Positions 1 through 7,282 of a DNA stretch of 22,336 bases are shown one piece after another. The notes beneath the pieces were generated by a model. It had not been told where the DNA came from. It worked only from the letters and a program-made list of their open reading frames with translations, and searched no databases. Each line of letters opens with the position of its first letter. Positions within the stretch are counted from its first letter, which is position 1. Position numbers and translations under genes: made by a program. Source of the DNA: G020354645 sp050053515 (GTDB taxonomy: Bacteria; Desulfobacterota; Desulfobacteria; Desulfobacterales; G020354645); contig JASFTQ010000031.1 in the NCBI GenBank assembly GCA_050053515.1, positions 1-22,336 on the forward strand, given 5' to 3'.

Positions 1-831
1 ATAATGAACTGTTTCTTCGGCCATGACCAAATTCTGGCTGCTGAAAACCGGTATGCCGTCCTCAAAAAGGGTGAATTGTTCCTGGTCCTGATATACGGTA
101 ATGCGGCCATAACGCGTATCCCGATGATGAATCAGCTTTCCTTCTCCGGTCGCCAAGGATGGTGTTTCCACGAAAGGAGCCGCTATCAGAACAATTAACG
201 CCGAACCGATGCCAAGGTAAAGCCCGATGCCGGGCCGGTGATAGCTGCGCAAAAGCAGTCCAGAAGCCCACAGTAGCGGCAAATTCGCCAATAAAACCGC
301 TTGCATCGGGGTGACCACAAAAACCAGGACAAAAGAAAACAGGGCACCTCCGGCGACATCGCCCAAATTGTCGATAATATAGATCCGGGCACCGGGATAT
401 CCGGGACTTCGGGTGCGCAGCACAAATAGGCTGAAAGGCAACACGAATCCGACCAATAGGCTGTAAGGGGTGATGATACCCAGGATGTAGGCCAGGGTCG
501 GATAAAATCCCACCGAGCTGCCATGAATAAAGAACACATCACGCAACACACGTATGCTAAATATTTGCAAGGGGGCAATGCAGGCCAGACCGAGAGATAG
601 CCAGAACAGGCGGCGTACACTCGCTTGCCAGTAACCCCGGGACACAAGGCGCGCCAGAAGCGTACCTGTTCCTCCCAGTATCAACCAATTGAAAAGGATA
701 AGCGCGATAACGATTTCATTGCCCTGGAATTGGGTGAGGAATTCGCGCAGGGTCAAGAGTTGGGTCACCACGGAAGAAATGCCCGTGGCGAATATCACTC
801 GTAAGACAGCCCGATCACTTTTGTTCTTCAA
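1..831 (-). CDS. Membrane-anchored spermidine-synthase-like protein (fused TM + synthase domain), partial, C-terminus beyond left edge
   Basis: Reading the minus strand from 831 to 1 gives 277 uninterrupted codons. The N-terminal part is hydrophobic, with about six membrane segments. It begins with a block reading FATGISSVVTQLLTLREF, then GNEIVIALILFNWLILGG. This is the signature of the large bacterial 'spermidine synthase-like' membrane proteins. After about residue 235 it becomes soluble and reads RYGRITVYQDQEQFTLFEDG, then a short FSSQNLVMAEETVHY stretch, the usual N-terminal beta-strands of the spermidine synthase fold. The SAM-type catalytic part would lie past position 1. The start is uncertain: a TTG at 829-831 overlaps the upstream gene by 17 bases, and a GTG lies at 796-798. 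The overlap with the Memo/AMMECR1 gene suggests translational coupling. The substrate is unknown; members of this family are often not true polyamine synthases. Confidence 0.8.
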   Translation of the reverse strand, partial: MKNKSDRAVLRVIFATGISSVVTQLLTLREFLTQFQGNEIVIALILFNWLILGGTGTLLARLVSRGYWQASVRRLFWLSLGLACIAPLQIFSIRVLRDVFFIHGSSVGFYPTLAYILGIITPYSLLVGFVLPFSLFVLRTRSPGYPGARIYIIDNLGDVAGGALFSFVLVFVVTPMQAVLLANLPLLWASGLLLRSYHRPGIGLYLGIGSALIVLIAAPFVETPSLATGEGKLIHHRDTRYGRITVYQDQEQFTLFEDGIPVFSSQNLVMAEETVHY

Positions 832-2302
832 AATATTGAACCTGGTATGTCCAAACTTCAAGCTTGGATTTTTGCCATTCACTGGGTGGCATCCCCGCTT
901 TTTGACAGAGATGGCTGAGAAATTTTTCCGGCTTGGGCAGCTGTTGCCATACCTGGGGCAGAAAAGTTGCAGCTGCATCGGCCTTACGGATGATGACACC
1001 GTCCACATGGGGGCGTAACCGGGCGGGAAGCTCGGAACTATTTGAGTATGCCAGCGGTTGCGGTTCTGTAAGTATACTGACGGATATATGGACCTGCGCC
1101 AGTTCATCGGGTTGCAGGGGCGCAAAACGGGGATCATGGAAGGCTGCTTTGATGGCATTTTTTTTGACGCCCTCCACCACCGAACAGTTGGCTAAAATGT
1201 TGCCGATACAACCGCGCAGCCGACCGTCCTTTTTTAAGGTAACGAAAGTTCCACAGCGCTTCTGGAAACATGGATTTTCCAGGTCTTTGGCGAGAACAGC
1301 AGGATCTACTTTTACACCCAACCGTTGCGTTATCGTCAGACGGGCCAATTTAATTAAATCCCGGCCCTGTTTTGCATTGAATTTATAACTATCCACGGCC
1401 GCCGATAAGGATTGACCCTTCATATCAAAGAAGGCTATGGCTGCGTACCCCACCACGCGATCCTTGTCCCCGGCGGTGTCGCCACTGTTTGAATAATGCA
1501 GCAGGATCGACCCCCACTGATGGCGACGGGCCAATTCGAGTAACACCAGAATCGGTATTTTACCACAGGCACTATTTTTCCGGCTTAGCAAGGGGAGCGG
1601 CTGCTGATTTAGAATAAGGTCCAGGGTTTGTTTGTCCCATTTCACCGCATCCTCATAGGGCAGAAAATGTGAAAGATCCGAGCTGATTACCAGCAGGGTG
1701 TTTTCGTCCAACAACGGATCTATCACGTCTGCCATCTCTCGGACGTTTGACCGACCCAGGACGATGGGGATAAGTTGGAATTTATTGAGATAGACTTGTA
1801 AAAACGGCAGAATCGCCTCCAGAGAGTGCTCGCGGTCAGCAGAGACGGCCAAAGCATGAAAAAGCGCTGAATTCAGCCGCAGTTTCGCCGCTTCGACATG
1901 CAGCTTGACCAAGCCAAGGGGGGTCTGATAGGCCTTTGCATCGCTGATGGCGCCGTTATCAAAGCCAACCCGGTGATCCGGTCCCATCAGGATGACCTTG
2001 TCGAATTGTTTTTCTTCAAGGACCAGGGAAGCATGGGCAGCCGTCAAACCGGAGTAGACATAACCGGCATGGGGCAGAATAAGGGCTTTGAGCCGTCGGT
2101 CTTCGGGAATTTGAATACGGCTTTTTTGGGCCTGATCGGTTAACTGCTCAATGACTTTCTCCAGTTTTTGACGACTAGCGGGATACCAGCGTCCTGCAAC
2201 GGCGGGTTTCCGGATATCGCCGGCAACCGTCGCTTTGCACCAAAAAAACAGAAAGACCAATGCAGCCGAAACAATCCGTATTACTAGAGGAAATGGTTTC
2301 AT
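815..2302 (-). CDS. Exported Memo + AMMECR1 fusion (AmmeMemoRadiSam system proteins B and A)
   Basis: 495 residues from the ATG at 2302, chosen because GAAGGGA lies six bases upstream; an in-frame TTG at 2317 is the less likely alternative. Residues 1-27 look like a signal peptide or membrane anchor (basic start, hydrophobic core, ending KATVAG). Residues about 30-295 are a Memo domain with AGRWYPAS, LPHAGYVYSG, MGPDHR, REHSLEAILPFLQ, SSDLSHF and SACGK; the two His and one Cys correspond to the metal-site residues of the Memo fold. Residues about 315-490 are an AMMECR1 domain with GTFVTLKKDGRLRGCIGNI and AFHDPRFAPL. Separate A and B proteins with a radical SAM partner are known as the AmmeMemoRadiSam set. 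Here A and B are fused and apparently exported, and no radical SAM gene is in view. Its biochemical role is unknown. It overlaps the downstream spermidine-synthase-like gene. Confidence 0.88.
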   Translation of the reverse strand: MKPFPLVIRIVSAALVFLFFWCKATVAGDIRKPAVAGRWYPASRQKLEKVIEQLTDQAQKSRIQIPEDRRLKALILPHAGYVYSGLTAAHASLVLEEKQFDKVILMGPDHRVGFDNGAISDAKAYQTPLGLVKLHVEAAKLRLNSALFHALAVSADREHSLEAILPFLQVYLNKFQLIPIVLGRSNVREMADVIDPLLDENTLLVISSDLSHFLPYEDAVKWDKQTLDLILNQQPLPLLSRKNSACGKIPILVLLELARRHQWGSILLHYSNSGDTAGDKDRVVGYAAIAFFDMKGQSLSAAVDSYKFNAKQGRDLIKLARLTITQRLGVKVDPAVLAKDLENPCFQKRCGTFVTLKKDGRLRGCIGNILANCSVVEGVKKNAIKAAFHDPRFAPLQPDELAQVHISVSILTEPQPLAYSNSSELPARLRPHVDGVIIRKADAAATFLPQVWQQLPKPEKFLSHLCQKAGMPPSEWQKSKLEVWTYQVQYFEEQK

Positions 2303-2330
2303 GATTGATCCCTTCAACCTGTAGTCCTCA

Positions 2331-2350
2331 ATTGAGCGGTTACGCTCAAT
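2331..2350. promoter_or_regulatory. Operator-like palindrome, copy 1
   Basis: The sequence ATTGAGCGGTTACGCTCAAT is a perfect inverted repeat (8-base arms, 4-base centre). It lies 29 bases upstream of the Memo/AMMECR1 start codon and just downstream of a -10-like box, so it would cover the transcription start. The same arms recur at 13083-13102, upstream of the enoyl-CoA hydratase. The repressor-site interpretation, for example for a TetR- or GntR-type dimer, is inferred. Confidence 0.55.
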
Positions 2351-2357
2351 TTAGGTT

Positions 2358-2387
2358 AATATAACAATTTTTTGAAGTCCGATACAA
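2358..2387 (-). promoter_or_regulatory. Candidate sigma70 promoter for the Memo/AMMECR1 gene
   Basis: On the minus strand TTGTAT (2387-2382) and TATATT (2363-2358) are separated by 18 bases. The predicted start falls inside the palindrome at 2331-2350. Judged by eye only. Confidence 0.4.
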
Positions 2388-2592
2388 GGTCAATTTGGCT
2401 TTAACTATTGTTGGGAAATGTTATCGGCGAGGATGCTGGAATTAAAGTTATACATTAAATTATATATATAAATTATTGATAATATGTTTAAAATTTATAT
2501 ACTAACAACATCGTCACCTACAATACCGTCGGACGGGCAAGCCTAAAGGAACCTGAAATTTGCATCCTGCCGAAAAGATGCCATCCTTCTCA

Positions 2593-2621
2593 TTGACCGG
2601 TCAAATGCTTTTGTTTATATT
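2593..2621 (+). promoter_or_regulatory. Candidate sigma70 promoter with palindromic -35 region
   Basis: TTGACC (2593-2598), 17 bases, then TATATT (2616-2621) is a good sigma70 match. The -35 box is half of a perfect 12-base palindrome, TTGACCGGTCAA (2593-2604), which would suit a repressor. It would drive the DUF1232/J-domain gene after a leader of about 130 bases. Confidence 0.5.
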
Positions 2622-2757
2622 CTCAGGGGAACCCCCGGACTGTTGGCCAAATATTTTAAGCGGTTTTTAAAATGTGTTCCACCCGGCGAAAATAGCTTGG
2701 GGCACTGGCCGGTCAACACCGGTGCCTTCGCTGTTGCAATCTTTTTACCTGGCAAAT

Positions 2758-3216
2758 ATGAAAATACTGTTCATCATACTCGCCATCATTTACAGCCTTC
2801 TGCCTTATGATATCTTACCTGATTTTCTGATAGGATGGGGATGGCTGGATGACCTGATTCTATGGGGATTACTGGCGCGTTACCTGTATACCCGGAAAAA
2901 GAAGGCCGGCAACTATTACAGCTATTTCCGCAAAAGCCAGCAGGCCTTTCGAGGTCGTCATGGGCAGGGAGATGAGGGTAAAAAATCAACTGCCGGTCAA
3001 GACCGGTTTGGTGATGAGGCTACGGCCAAAGATCCTTATACCGTGTTGGGTGTCGATAAAAATGCCGACCCGGAAGAGATAAAAAGGGCTTATCGGCAAC
3101 TTGTCAACAAATATCATCCCGACAAAGTCGCCCACCTGGGGGATGAATTTCAAAAACTGGCCGAAAAGCGGTTTAAGGAAATACAGATAGCATATCAAAT
3201 ACTTAAAGTAAAATAG
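2758..3216 (+). CDS. DUF1232-like membrane segment fused to a C-terminal J-domain
   Basis: 152 residues from the ATG at 2758. Residues 1-45 hold a hydrophobic segment followed by LLPYDILPDF and GWLDDLILWG, the YxLxPxDxxPDFxxxxGxxDDL pattern of DUF1232 (YkvA-like) proteins. A basic linker follows (residues 45-90). The last 60 residues form a J-domain: DPYTVLGVDKNADPEEIKRA, then YHPDK with the HPD tripeptide needed to stimulate DnaK ATPase, then a FKEIQIAYQIL helix. It is probably a membrane-tethered DnaK co-chaperone, similar in plan to DjlA-type proteins but with the J-domain on a DUF1232 anchor. The start is not certain: an in-frame GTG at 2674 would add 28 residues of unlikely composition, while the 2758 start puts the membrane segment at the N-terminus as is usual for the family. 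Confidence 0.82.
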   Translation: MKILFIILAIIYSLLPYDILPDFLIGWGWLDDLILWGLLARYLYTRKKKAGNYYSYFRKSQQAFRGRHGQGDEGKKSTAGQDRFGDEATAKDPYTVLGVDKNADPEEIKRAYRQLVNKYHPDKVAHLGDEFQKLAEKRFKEIQIAYQILKVK

Positions 3217-3333
3217 CTTAACTTTTACTTAAAACAAGGCTCCTCCAAAAGTACCTTGCAAGATTGTTTCTGGATGTTATATTGCATGCAAACGCTTCCG
3301 TTTAGAAGGTCAGAAACAAACGCAATTGAACCC

Positions 3334-3413
3334 TGACCGGTCCGTTTCCCTGCCGGCCGGTGCTTTTTAAGGCGGGGTTAAGGGAGGCAACTTCAGAGGT
3401 CGGGGGACTTCAC
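3334..3413 (+). repeat. Hairpin-rich dispersed repeat, copy A (short form)
   Basis: This 80-base element matches the one at 12918-13030. Both start TGACCGGT, continue TTCCCTGC, share TTTTAAGGCGGGGTTAAGGGA, and end GGGG followed by a CTTCAC terminus. Copy A lacks the middle hairpins present in copy B. The outer stem pairs 3344-3351 with 3381-3388 and the inner stem pairs 3361-3365 with 3370-3374; both use G-T (G-U) wobbles where copy B has Watson-Crick pairs. The element ends eight bases before the start codon of the Mut7-C gene. The terminal hairpin followed by CTTCAC resembles right ends of IS200/IS605-type elements; that assignment is a hunch. Confidence 0.65.
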
Positions 3414-3421
3414 AGTGATTA

Positions 3422-3883
3422 ATGAGCCCACGCTTTGCCGCAGAAAAAACACTTGGTAAATTAGCAAAGTGGTTGCGCCTTCTCGGTTTCGACACACTGT
3501 ATGAACCGGATTTTGGCTACCGCAGCGTTTCGGATCTGGCGGATCACGGGCGCATCGTATTGACCCGGACCCAAAGAATTCGGGATAAAACCTCGGCAGC
3601 CAATCTAATTTTCATACAGTCTGATCGTCCCCTCGAGCAGTTAAAGGAAATTATTCAAAAACTTTCTCTAAAACAGACGGATACACATCCCTTTACACGA
3701 TGCTTGAAGTGCAACACGGTGATTGAACCGGTGGATAAAGATACCATACGCTCAGAGGTACCGGACTATGTTTGGGAGACCCAACATTCTTTCCGGATGT
3801 GTCCGGGCTGCCGAAAAATCTTTTGGCGGGGAAGCCACACAAAACGCAGCAGCTATATCATAGAGGGGTTGTTCTCTAACTAA
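3422..3883 (+). CDS. Mut7-C RNase-domain protein with zinc ribbon
   Basis: 153 residues. The N-terminal half reads RFAAEKTLGKLAKWLRLLGF, then VLTRTQRI and LIFIQSDRPLEQLKEI. These are the hallmarks of the Mut7-C (PIN-like) fold, in which the early acidic position is usually Asp (here Glu in AAEKTLG). The C-terminal half has CLKCN and CPGCRKIFWRGSH, a four-cysteine zinc ribbon typical of the family. The family is thought to act on RNA, but no reaction has been firmly assigned. The ATG at 3422 is the first possible start after an in-frame TGA. It has no clear Shine-Dalgarno and sits directly behind repeat copy A, so the repeat may form its leader. Confidence 0.82.
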   Translation: MSPRFAAEKTLGKLAKWLRLLGFDTLYEPDFGYRSVSDLADHGRIVLTRTQRIRDKTSAANLIFIQSDRPLEQLKEIIQKLSLKQTDTHPFTRCLKCNTVIEPVDKDTIRSEVPDYVWETQHSFRMCPGCRKIFWRGSHTKRSSYIIEGLFSN

Positions 3884-3932
3884 TATAAAAATATATATAA
3901 AATTTAGCTACTTTTATTTAAATCATTCAAGC

Positions 3933-3961
3933 TTGACTTTATTAATTTGGGGCCGAATGTT
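3933..3961 (+). promoter_or_regulatory. Weak promoter candidate for the ATP-grasp/dGTPase pair
   Basis: TTGACT (3933-3938) is followed after 17 bases by AATGTT (3956-3961), a poor -10. It lies in the AT-rich 117-base gap between the Mut7-C gene and the ATP-grasp gene. Confidence 0.25.
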
Positions 3962-4000
3962 AATTTAACACGGTAGGTCCGGTTCGTTTGAGTTAATGTC

Positions 4001-4786
4001 ATGGTTCCTGCGAGGAAAGTAATCGCCCTGGAGGCCCGCCTGCGTGATTGTAAAAACGTCATAACACTCGGTGTCCGTCCCAATTTTAGTGATTACAGTC
4101 CCCAGGAAGCCGCGCTGATACGAAATGCTTCAACCGTTTATTATCCGACAACCTTTTATGCCGATCTTTTTGATGCGATGGGGAAAAATACTTTTCCAAG
4201 CTATCACACGTATAAGTGTGTTCAAGACAAAATCAAACAATCAGCCCTTTTCGCATTGCTCAATATATCCCATCCCAGAACCAGGGTGTTTTATGGCAAG
4301 CGCCAAAAGGCTTCGATCACCGATTACTTCGGGTTCCCGTTTATCGGAAAGATTCCGCGAGGTTCAGCAATGGGCAGAGGCGTGTATCTCATTGAAACCC
4401 CTGCTGACCTTGCTGCTTATCTGGAAAAAACCACTGCAGCCTACATCCAGGCATTTCTGCCGATTGATCGCGATATGCGCATCGTTGTCATCGGAAAAAA
4501 AATCGTCCATGCCTACTGGCGTATTGCGGCACCGGGCGAATACAAAACAAACCTGGCCGCTGGCGGCACCGTCCGTTTGGGGGATGTGCCCGCCCAAGCC
4601 CTTGAACTTGCCCTTCAGACGGCGCATTGTTGCCGGTGGGACGACGTCGGCATCGATATTTGTGAATACAACAAACGGTATTATGTTCTCGAGGCCAATA
4701 TGAAGTACGGCCGGGAAGGTTTCAGAGCAGCAGGAATCGATTATAACCGGCTCATGGAGGATCTCATCGAAAATGAAGAAATTTAA
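4001..4786 (+). CDS. RimK-like ATP-grasp protein
   Basis: 261 residues with the order of an ATP-grasp ligase. The linker SHPRTRVFYG precedes a B-domain strand GFPFIGKIPRGSAMGRGVYL (nucleotide-binding Lys and Gly-rich loop). Then come AYIQAFLPIDRDMRIVVIG, the RIAAPGEYKTNLAAGG segment, DDVGIDICE, and the metal-binding YVLEANMKYG near the C-terminus, where RimK and MptN have EVN. Ligases of this group add amino acids to a carboxylate. The substrate here cannot be deduced, and the N-terminal 80 residues look unlike RimK itself. Its last 14 bases overlap the start of the downstream dGTPase-like gene, which takes its GGAGG ribosome site from within this frame. The two are therefore probably co-translated. 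Confidence 0.8.
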   Translation: MVPARKVIALEARLRDCKNVITLGVRPNFSDYSPQEAALIRNASTVYYPTTFYADLFDAMGKNTFPSYHTYKCVQDKIKQSALFALLNISHPRTRVFYGKRQKASITDYFGFPFIGKIPRGSAMGRGVYLIETPADLAAYLEKTTAAYIQAFLPIDRDMRIVVIGKKIVHAYWRIAAPGEYKTNLAAGGTVRLGDVPAQALELALQTAHCCRWDDVGIDICEYNKRYYVLEANMKYGREGFRAAGIDYNRLMEDLIENEEI

Positions 4787-5954
4787 GGATAATAGCCTTG
4801 ATCCGGTGCTGAACCGAATTAAGATAACACTGAACACGCTGGAGAAGAAGGTATTGTCTCCAGCGGCGACACTCAATGATCAGGGTATTCGCCGAAAACC
4901 TGAAAAAAACCTGGAAGATGGTTATCGCCAACACTTTTCAGTGGATACCGATCGGATATTACACTCATTGGCCTATGCCCGCTATATCGATAAAACCCAG
5001 GTGTTTTATCTCATTAAAAATGACCACATTACCCACCGGGTGTTGCATGTTCAGCTGGTGTCAAAAATCGCTCGTACCATCGGGCGATTTTTGGGTTTAA
5101 ACGAGGATTTGATAGAGGCAATCGCTCTGGGGCATGATATTGGCCACACGCCGTTTGGACACGACGGCGAACGAATTTTATCTGAATTGTGCCATAAAAA
5201 CGGTATCGGTTATTTTCAGCACAACGTTCAAAGTGTCCAGTTCCTGGAGCGGGTGGAACGCAAGGGCAGGGGCTGGAATCTGTGCTTGCAAACCCTGGAT
5301 GGCATTCTCTGTCATGACGGTGAAATTCATAACCAGCAGCTCAAACCGAAACGAAAAAAAACGTTTGAATCTTTGGAAAATGAAATGACTGCTAAGAAAG
5401 CAGATCTCGAAGCACAATTGATTCCAATGACCTTGGAAGGGTGTGTGGTCAGAATGGCCGATACCATTAGCTATATCGGTCGTGATGTGGAAGATGCGAT
5501 CCGGCTCAATATTATCCGGCGATCTGATCTTCCCAAGGAAAGTGTCCGGTGTTTGGGTGAAACCAATGGCACCATCGTTTTCAATCTCGTATCTGATATT
5601 ATTGCCAACAGTTTTCAGAATTCGTACGTAGCCTTCAGTACCGATGTCTCGGAGGCACTCAAGCAACTCAAGGCCTTCAATCTGGAACGCATCTATTTAA
5701 ACCCCAACATAAAGAAATACCTGAAAACCATCAACGCGCTTTTCGAACTGCTGTTTGAAAGATACCTTGAAGATATTGAACACCAGAATGGCTCTTCCGT
5801 TATTTTTACGCGCTTTCTCAAAGACATTTCGCCGGATTACGCTCAAAAGCACAGTAAGGAGGAAATTGTGCGGGATTTTATTGCCGGAATGACGGATCAG
5901 TATTTTTTGCGGCAATGCCCGGAAGATATGCGCCCCGAGCCGATAAGCTACTAA
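4773..5954 (+). CDS. dgt: dGTPase-like HD-domain deoxynucleoside triphosphate triphosphohydrolase
   Basis: 393 residues. The family hydrolyses dNTPs to deoxynucleoside and triphosphate. The active-site set is visible: His88 in HITHRVLHV, His121-Asp122 in LGHDIGHTPFGHDGE, and Asp230 in MADTISYIGRD. The arginine-rich YRQHFSVDTDRILHS segment typical of this family lies at residues 51-65. Length and motif order fit bacterial dGTPase/dNTPase proteins of the shorter class. The start overlaps the ATP-grasp gene by 14 bases, with GGAGG upstream. Activity could be on dGTP or several dNTPs; the sequence does not decide. Confidence 0.88.
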   Translation: MKKFKDNSLDPVLNRIKITLNTLEKKVLSPAATLNDQGIRRKPEKNLEDGYRQHFSVDTDRILHSLAYARYIDKTQVFYLIKNDHITHRVLHVQLVSKIARTIGRFLGLNEDLIEAIALGHDIGHTPFGHDGERILSELCHKNGIGYFQHNVQSVQFLERVERKGRGWNLCLQTLDGILCHDGEIHNQQLKPKRKKTFESLENEMTAKKADLEAQLIPMTLEGCVVRMADTISYIGRDVEDAIRLNIIRRSDLPKESVRCLGETNGTIVFNLVSDIIANSFQNSYVAFSTDVSEALKQLKAFNLERIYLNPNIKKYLKTINALFELLFERYLEDIEHQNGSSVIFTRFLKDISPDYAQKHSKEEIVRDFIAGMTDQYFLRQCPEDMRPEPISY

Positions 5955-6008
5955 GCTGCATATGTTAGGCCTGAGAAAATAAGAAAGTAATTTACAAGCA
6001 TCGACAAA

Positions 6009-6758
6009 ATGCCGCCTGCCAACCAACATCGCCGGTCTTACCGCAACCTGGTGCAACGCAGTGATCTGGTAGATTTCAGGGTATCGGTTAGAGAAACGGA
6101 CCTGTTTGTCCAAGCGCGTAAAAACCTTGCCGGTCTTACCCGGGATCTTGTCCTGAAATACCGGGGCTACATCGAGGCCTATATCAAAGAATATCCTGCA
6201 TTTGGTCAAACCCTGGATCCATGGCGGGCGAATGGACCGGCGCCTCTGATCATCCGGGATATGGCTCGAGCCGGCCAAAGGGCCGGCGTCGGACCGATGG
6301 CTTCGGTAGCCGGAGCAATTTCAGAACATATCGGCACTGATCTGCTGCTCCATTCCGATGAAATCGTGGTTGAAAATGGGGGTGATGTCTTTATTAAAAC
6401 CCATGCACCGCTTACGGTTGGGATTTTTGCCGGGACATCCCCCTTAAGCCTGCGCATCGGAATCCAAACCAAGGGGGGGGGCAAACCGGTCTCGGTTTGC
6501 ACGTCTTCCGGAAAGATTGGTCATTCCCTCAGTTTCGGACAGGCGGATGCCGCCTGCGCCGTGTCCGAGTCATGTGCGCTTGCCGATGCCGCGGCGACGG
6601 CGACAGCAAACCGGGTTTACTCAAAATCAGACATCCACCGTGCCATTGACTTCGGTAAAACAATCGAAGGCATCAGCGGGCTTGTCGTTATTGTGGATGA
6701 CGAAATCGGCATTTGGGGTGATCTGGAAGTAGTGCCCCTCGACGTAAAAAAAGGTTGA
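6009..6758 (+). CDS. UPF0280 family protein (ApbE-like fold)
   Basis: 249 residues. The central region carries GVGPMASVAGAISEHIG, VENGGDVFIKT, GIFAGTSPLSLRIGIQ and VCTSSGKIGHSLSFG, then DAACAVSESCALADAAATATAN. This is the conserved core of UPF0280, related in fold to the flavin transferase ApbE and to KynB/FTR-like proteins. No reaction has been established for the family. The start at 6009 has no strong ribosome site. A run of nine G at 6473-6481 codes for part of a three-Gly stretch and is a potential slippage or sequencing-error site, but the reading frame continues correctly into the conserved VCTSSG motif. Confidence 0.85.
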   Translation: MPPANQHRRSYRNLVQRSDLVDFRVSVRETDLFVQARKNLAGLTRDLVLKYRGYIEAYIKEYPAFGQTLDPWRANGPAPLIIRDMARAGQRAGVGPMASVAGAISEHIGTDLLLHSDEIVVENGGDVFIKTHAPLTVGIFAGTSPLSLRIGIQTKGGGKPVSVCTSSGKIGHSLSFGQADAACAVSESCALADAAATATANRVYSKSDIHRAIDFGKTIEGISGLVVIVDDEIGIWGDLEVVPLDVKKG

Positions 6759-6815
6759 GTTTTTTGCTCTGAGAGGGTACTTTTAGTCACACGAAACAAA
6801 ATACTTGGAGAAAAC

Positions 6816-7214
6816 ATGAAAAAGTTTAAAATTGCCACCTGGGCCGTGCTGATCGGTTTTATAATAATTTTGATATACCAAAATCAGAATTTCTTTTTGG
6901 GTAAACAGAGTCTCAGAATCAACCTTTTAGTGGCCGATTACCAAACTGGGGCGATATACAATCTACTCCTTTTTTTTATCTGCTTTGTCGCAGGTTTGCT
7001 GCTCGGCGCGTATTTCGTTTTAATGGATCGATTAAAGTATAAAAAGAAATTAAAAACCTTGAACGCCCAAAACGATTCCCATCTGGCTGAAATTAAGACC
7101 CTGCAAAGAGAACTCGAATCTTTGCAAGGTGAAGCTGCCGACGCTGACGCTAAAACCGTGGTGATCCCCGCGGATGCGCAAGAACCCATCGAGGCTCAGG
7201 AGCAACAGCCATAA
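6816..7214 (+). CDS. LapA-domain (DUF1049) inner-membrane protein
   Basis: 132 residues from an ATG with GGAG seven bases upstream. There are two membrane helices: about residues 6-22 (TWAVLIGFIIILIYQN) and 46-68 (YNLLLFFICFVAGLLLGAYF). The short QNQNFF and LRINLLVADYQ between them are typical of the LapA/YciS-like domain. A charged coiled-coil tail (about 73-110) and an acidic, Ala/Gln-rich C-terminus follow. In enterobacteria LapA works with LapB in regulating lipopolysaccharide assembly; no lapB is next to this gene, so the role here is inferred only from the domain. It precedes mutS by 68 bases. Confidence 0.83.
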   Translation: MKKFKIATWAVLIGFIIILIYQNQNFFLGKQSLRINLLVADYQTGAIYNLLLFFICFVAGLLLGAYFVLMDRLKYKKKLKTLNAQNDSHLAEIKTLQRELESLQGEAADADAKTVVIPADAQEPIEAQEQQP

Positions 7215-7282
7215 ACTTTAAAACAGAGCAACGTGATACATCAACCACAACACCCCGACCAACCAGCCATCAAGATTAGCCC

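Larger units (their letters stand above)
2303..2757. other. AT-rich divergent intergenic region
   Basis: This spacer separates the minus-strand Memo/AMMECR1 gene from the plus-strand DUF1232/J-domain gene. It holds an operator-like palindrome (2331-2350), a minus-strand promoter candidate (2358-2387), a very AT-rich run around 2446-2510, and a plus-strand promoter candidate embedded in a second palindrome (2593-2621). I see no convincing additional gene. An in-frame GTG at 2674 would extend the downstream protein but looks non-coding in composition. Confidence 0.6.

Noticed and set aside
195..647. 150-residue minus-strand frame (and plus-strand frames at 4-198 and 689-1018)
   Set aside because: These are out-of-frame shadows of the spermidine-synthase-like gene, whose true frame (831 to 1) shows clear family motifs throughout.
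2674..2757. GTG start extending the DUF1232/J-domain protein by 28 residues
   Set aside because: The extension has no family similarity and would bury the N-terminal membrane segment; the ATG at 2758 fits the family.
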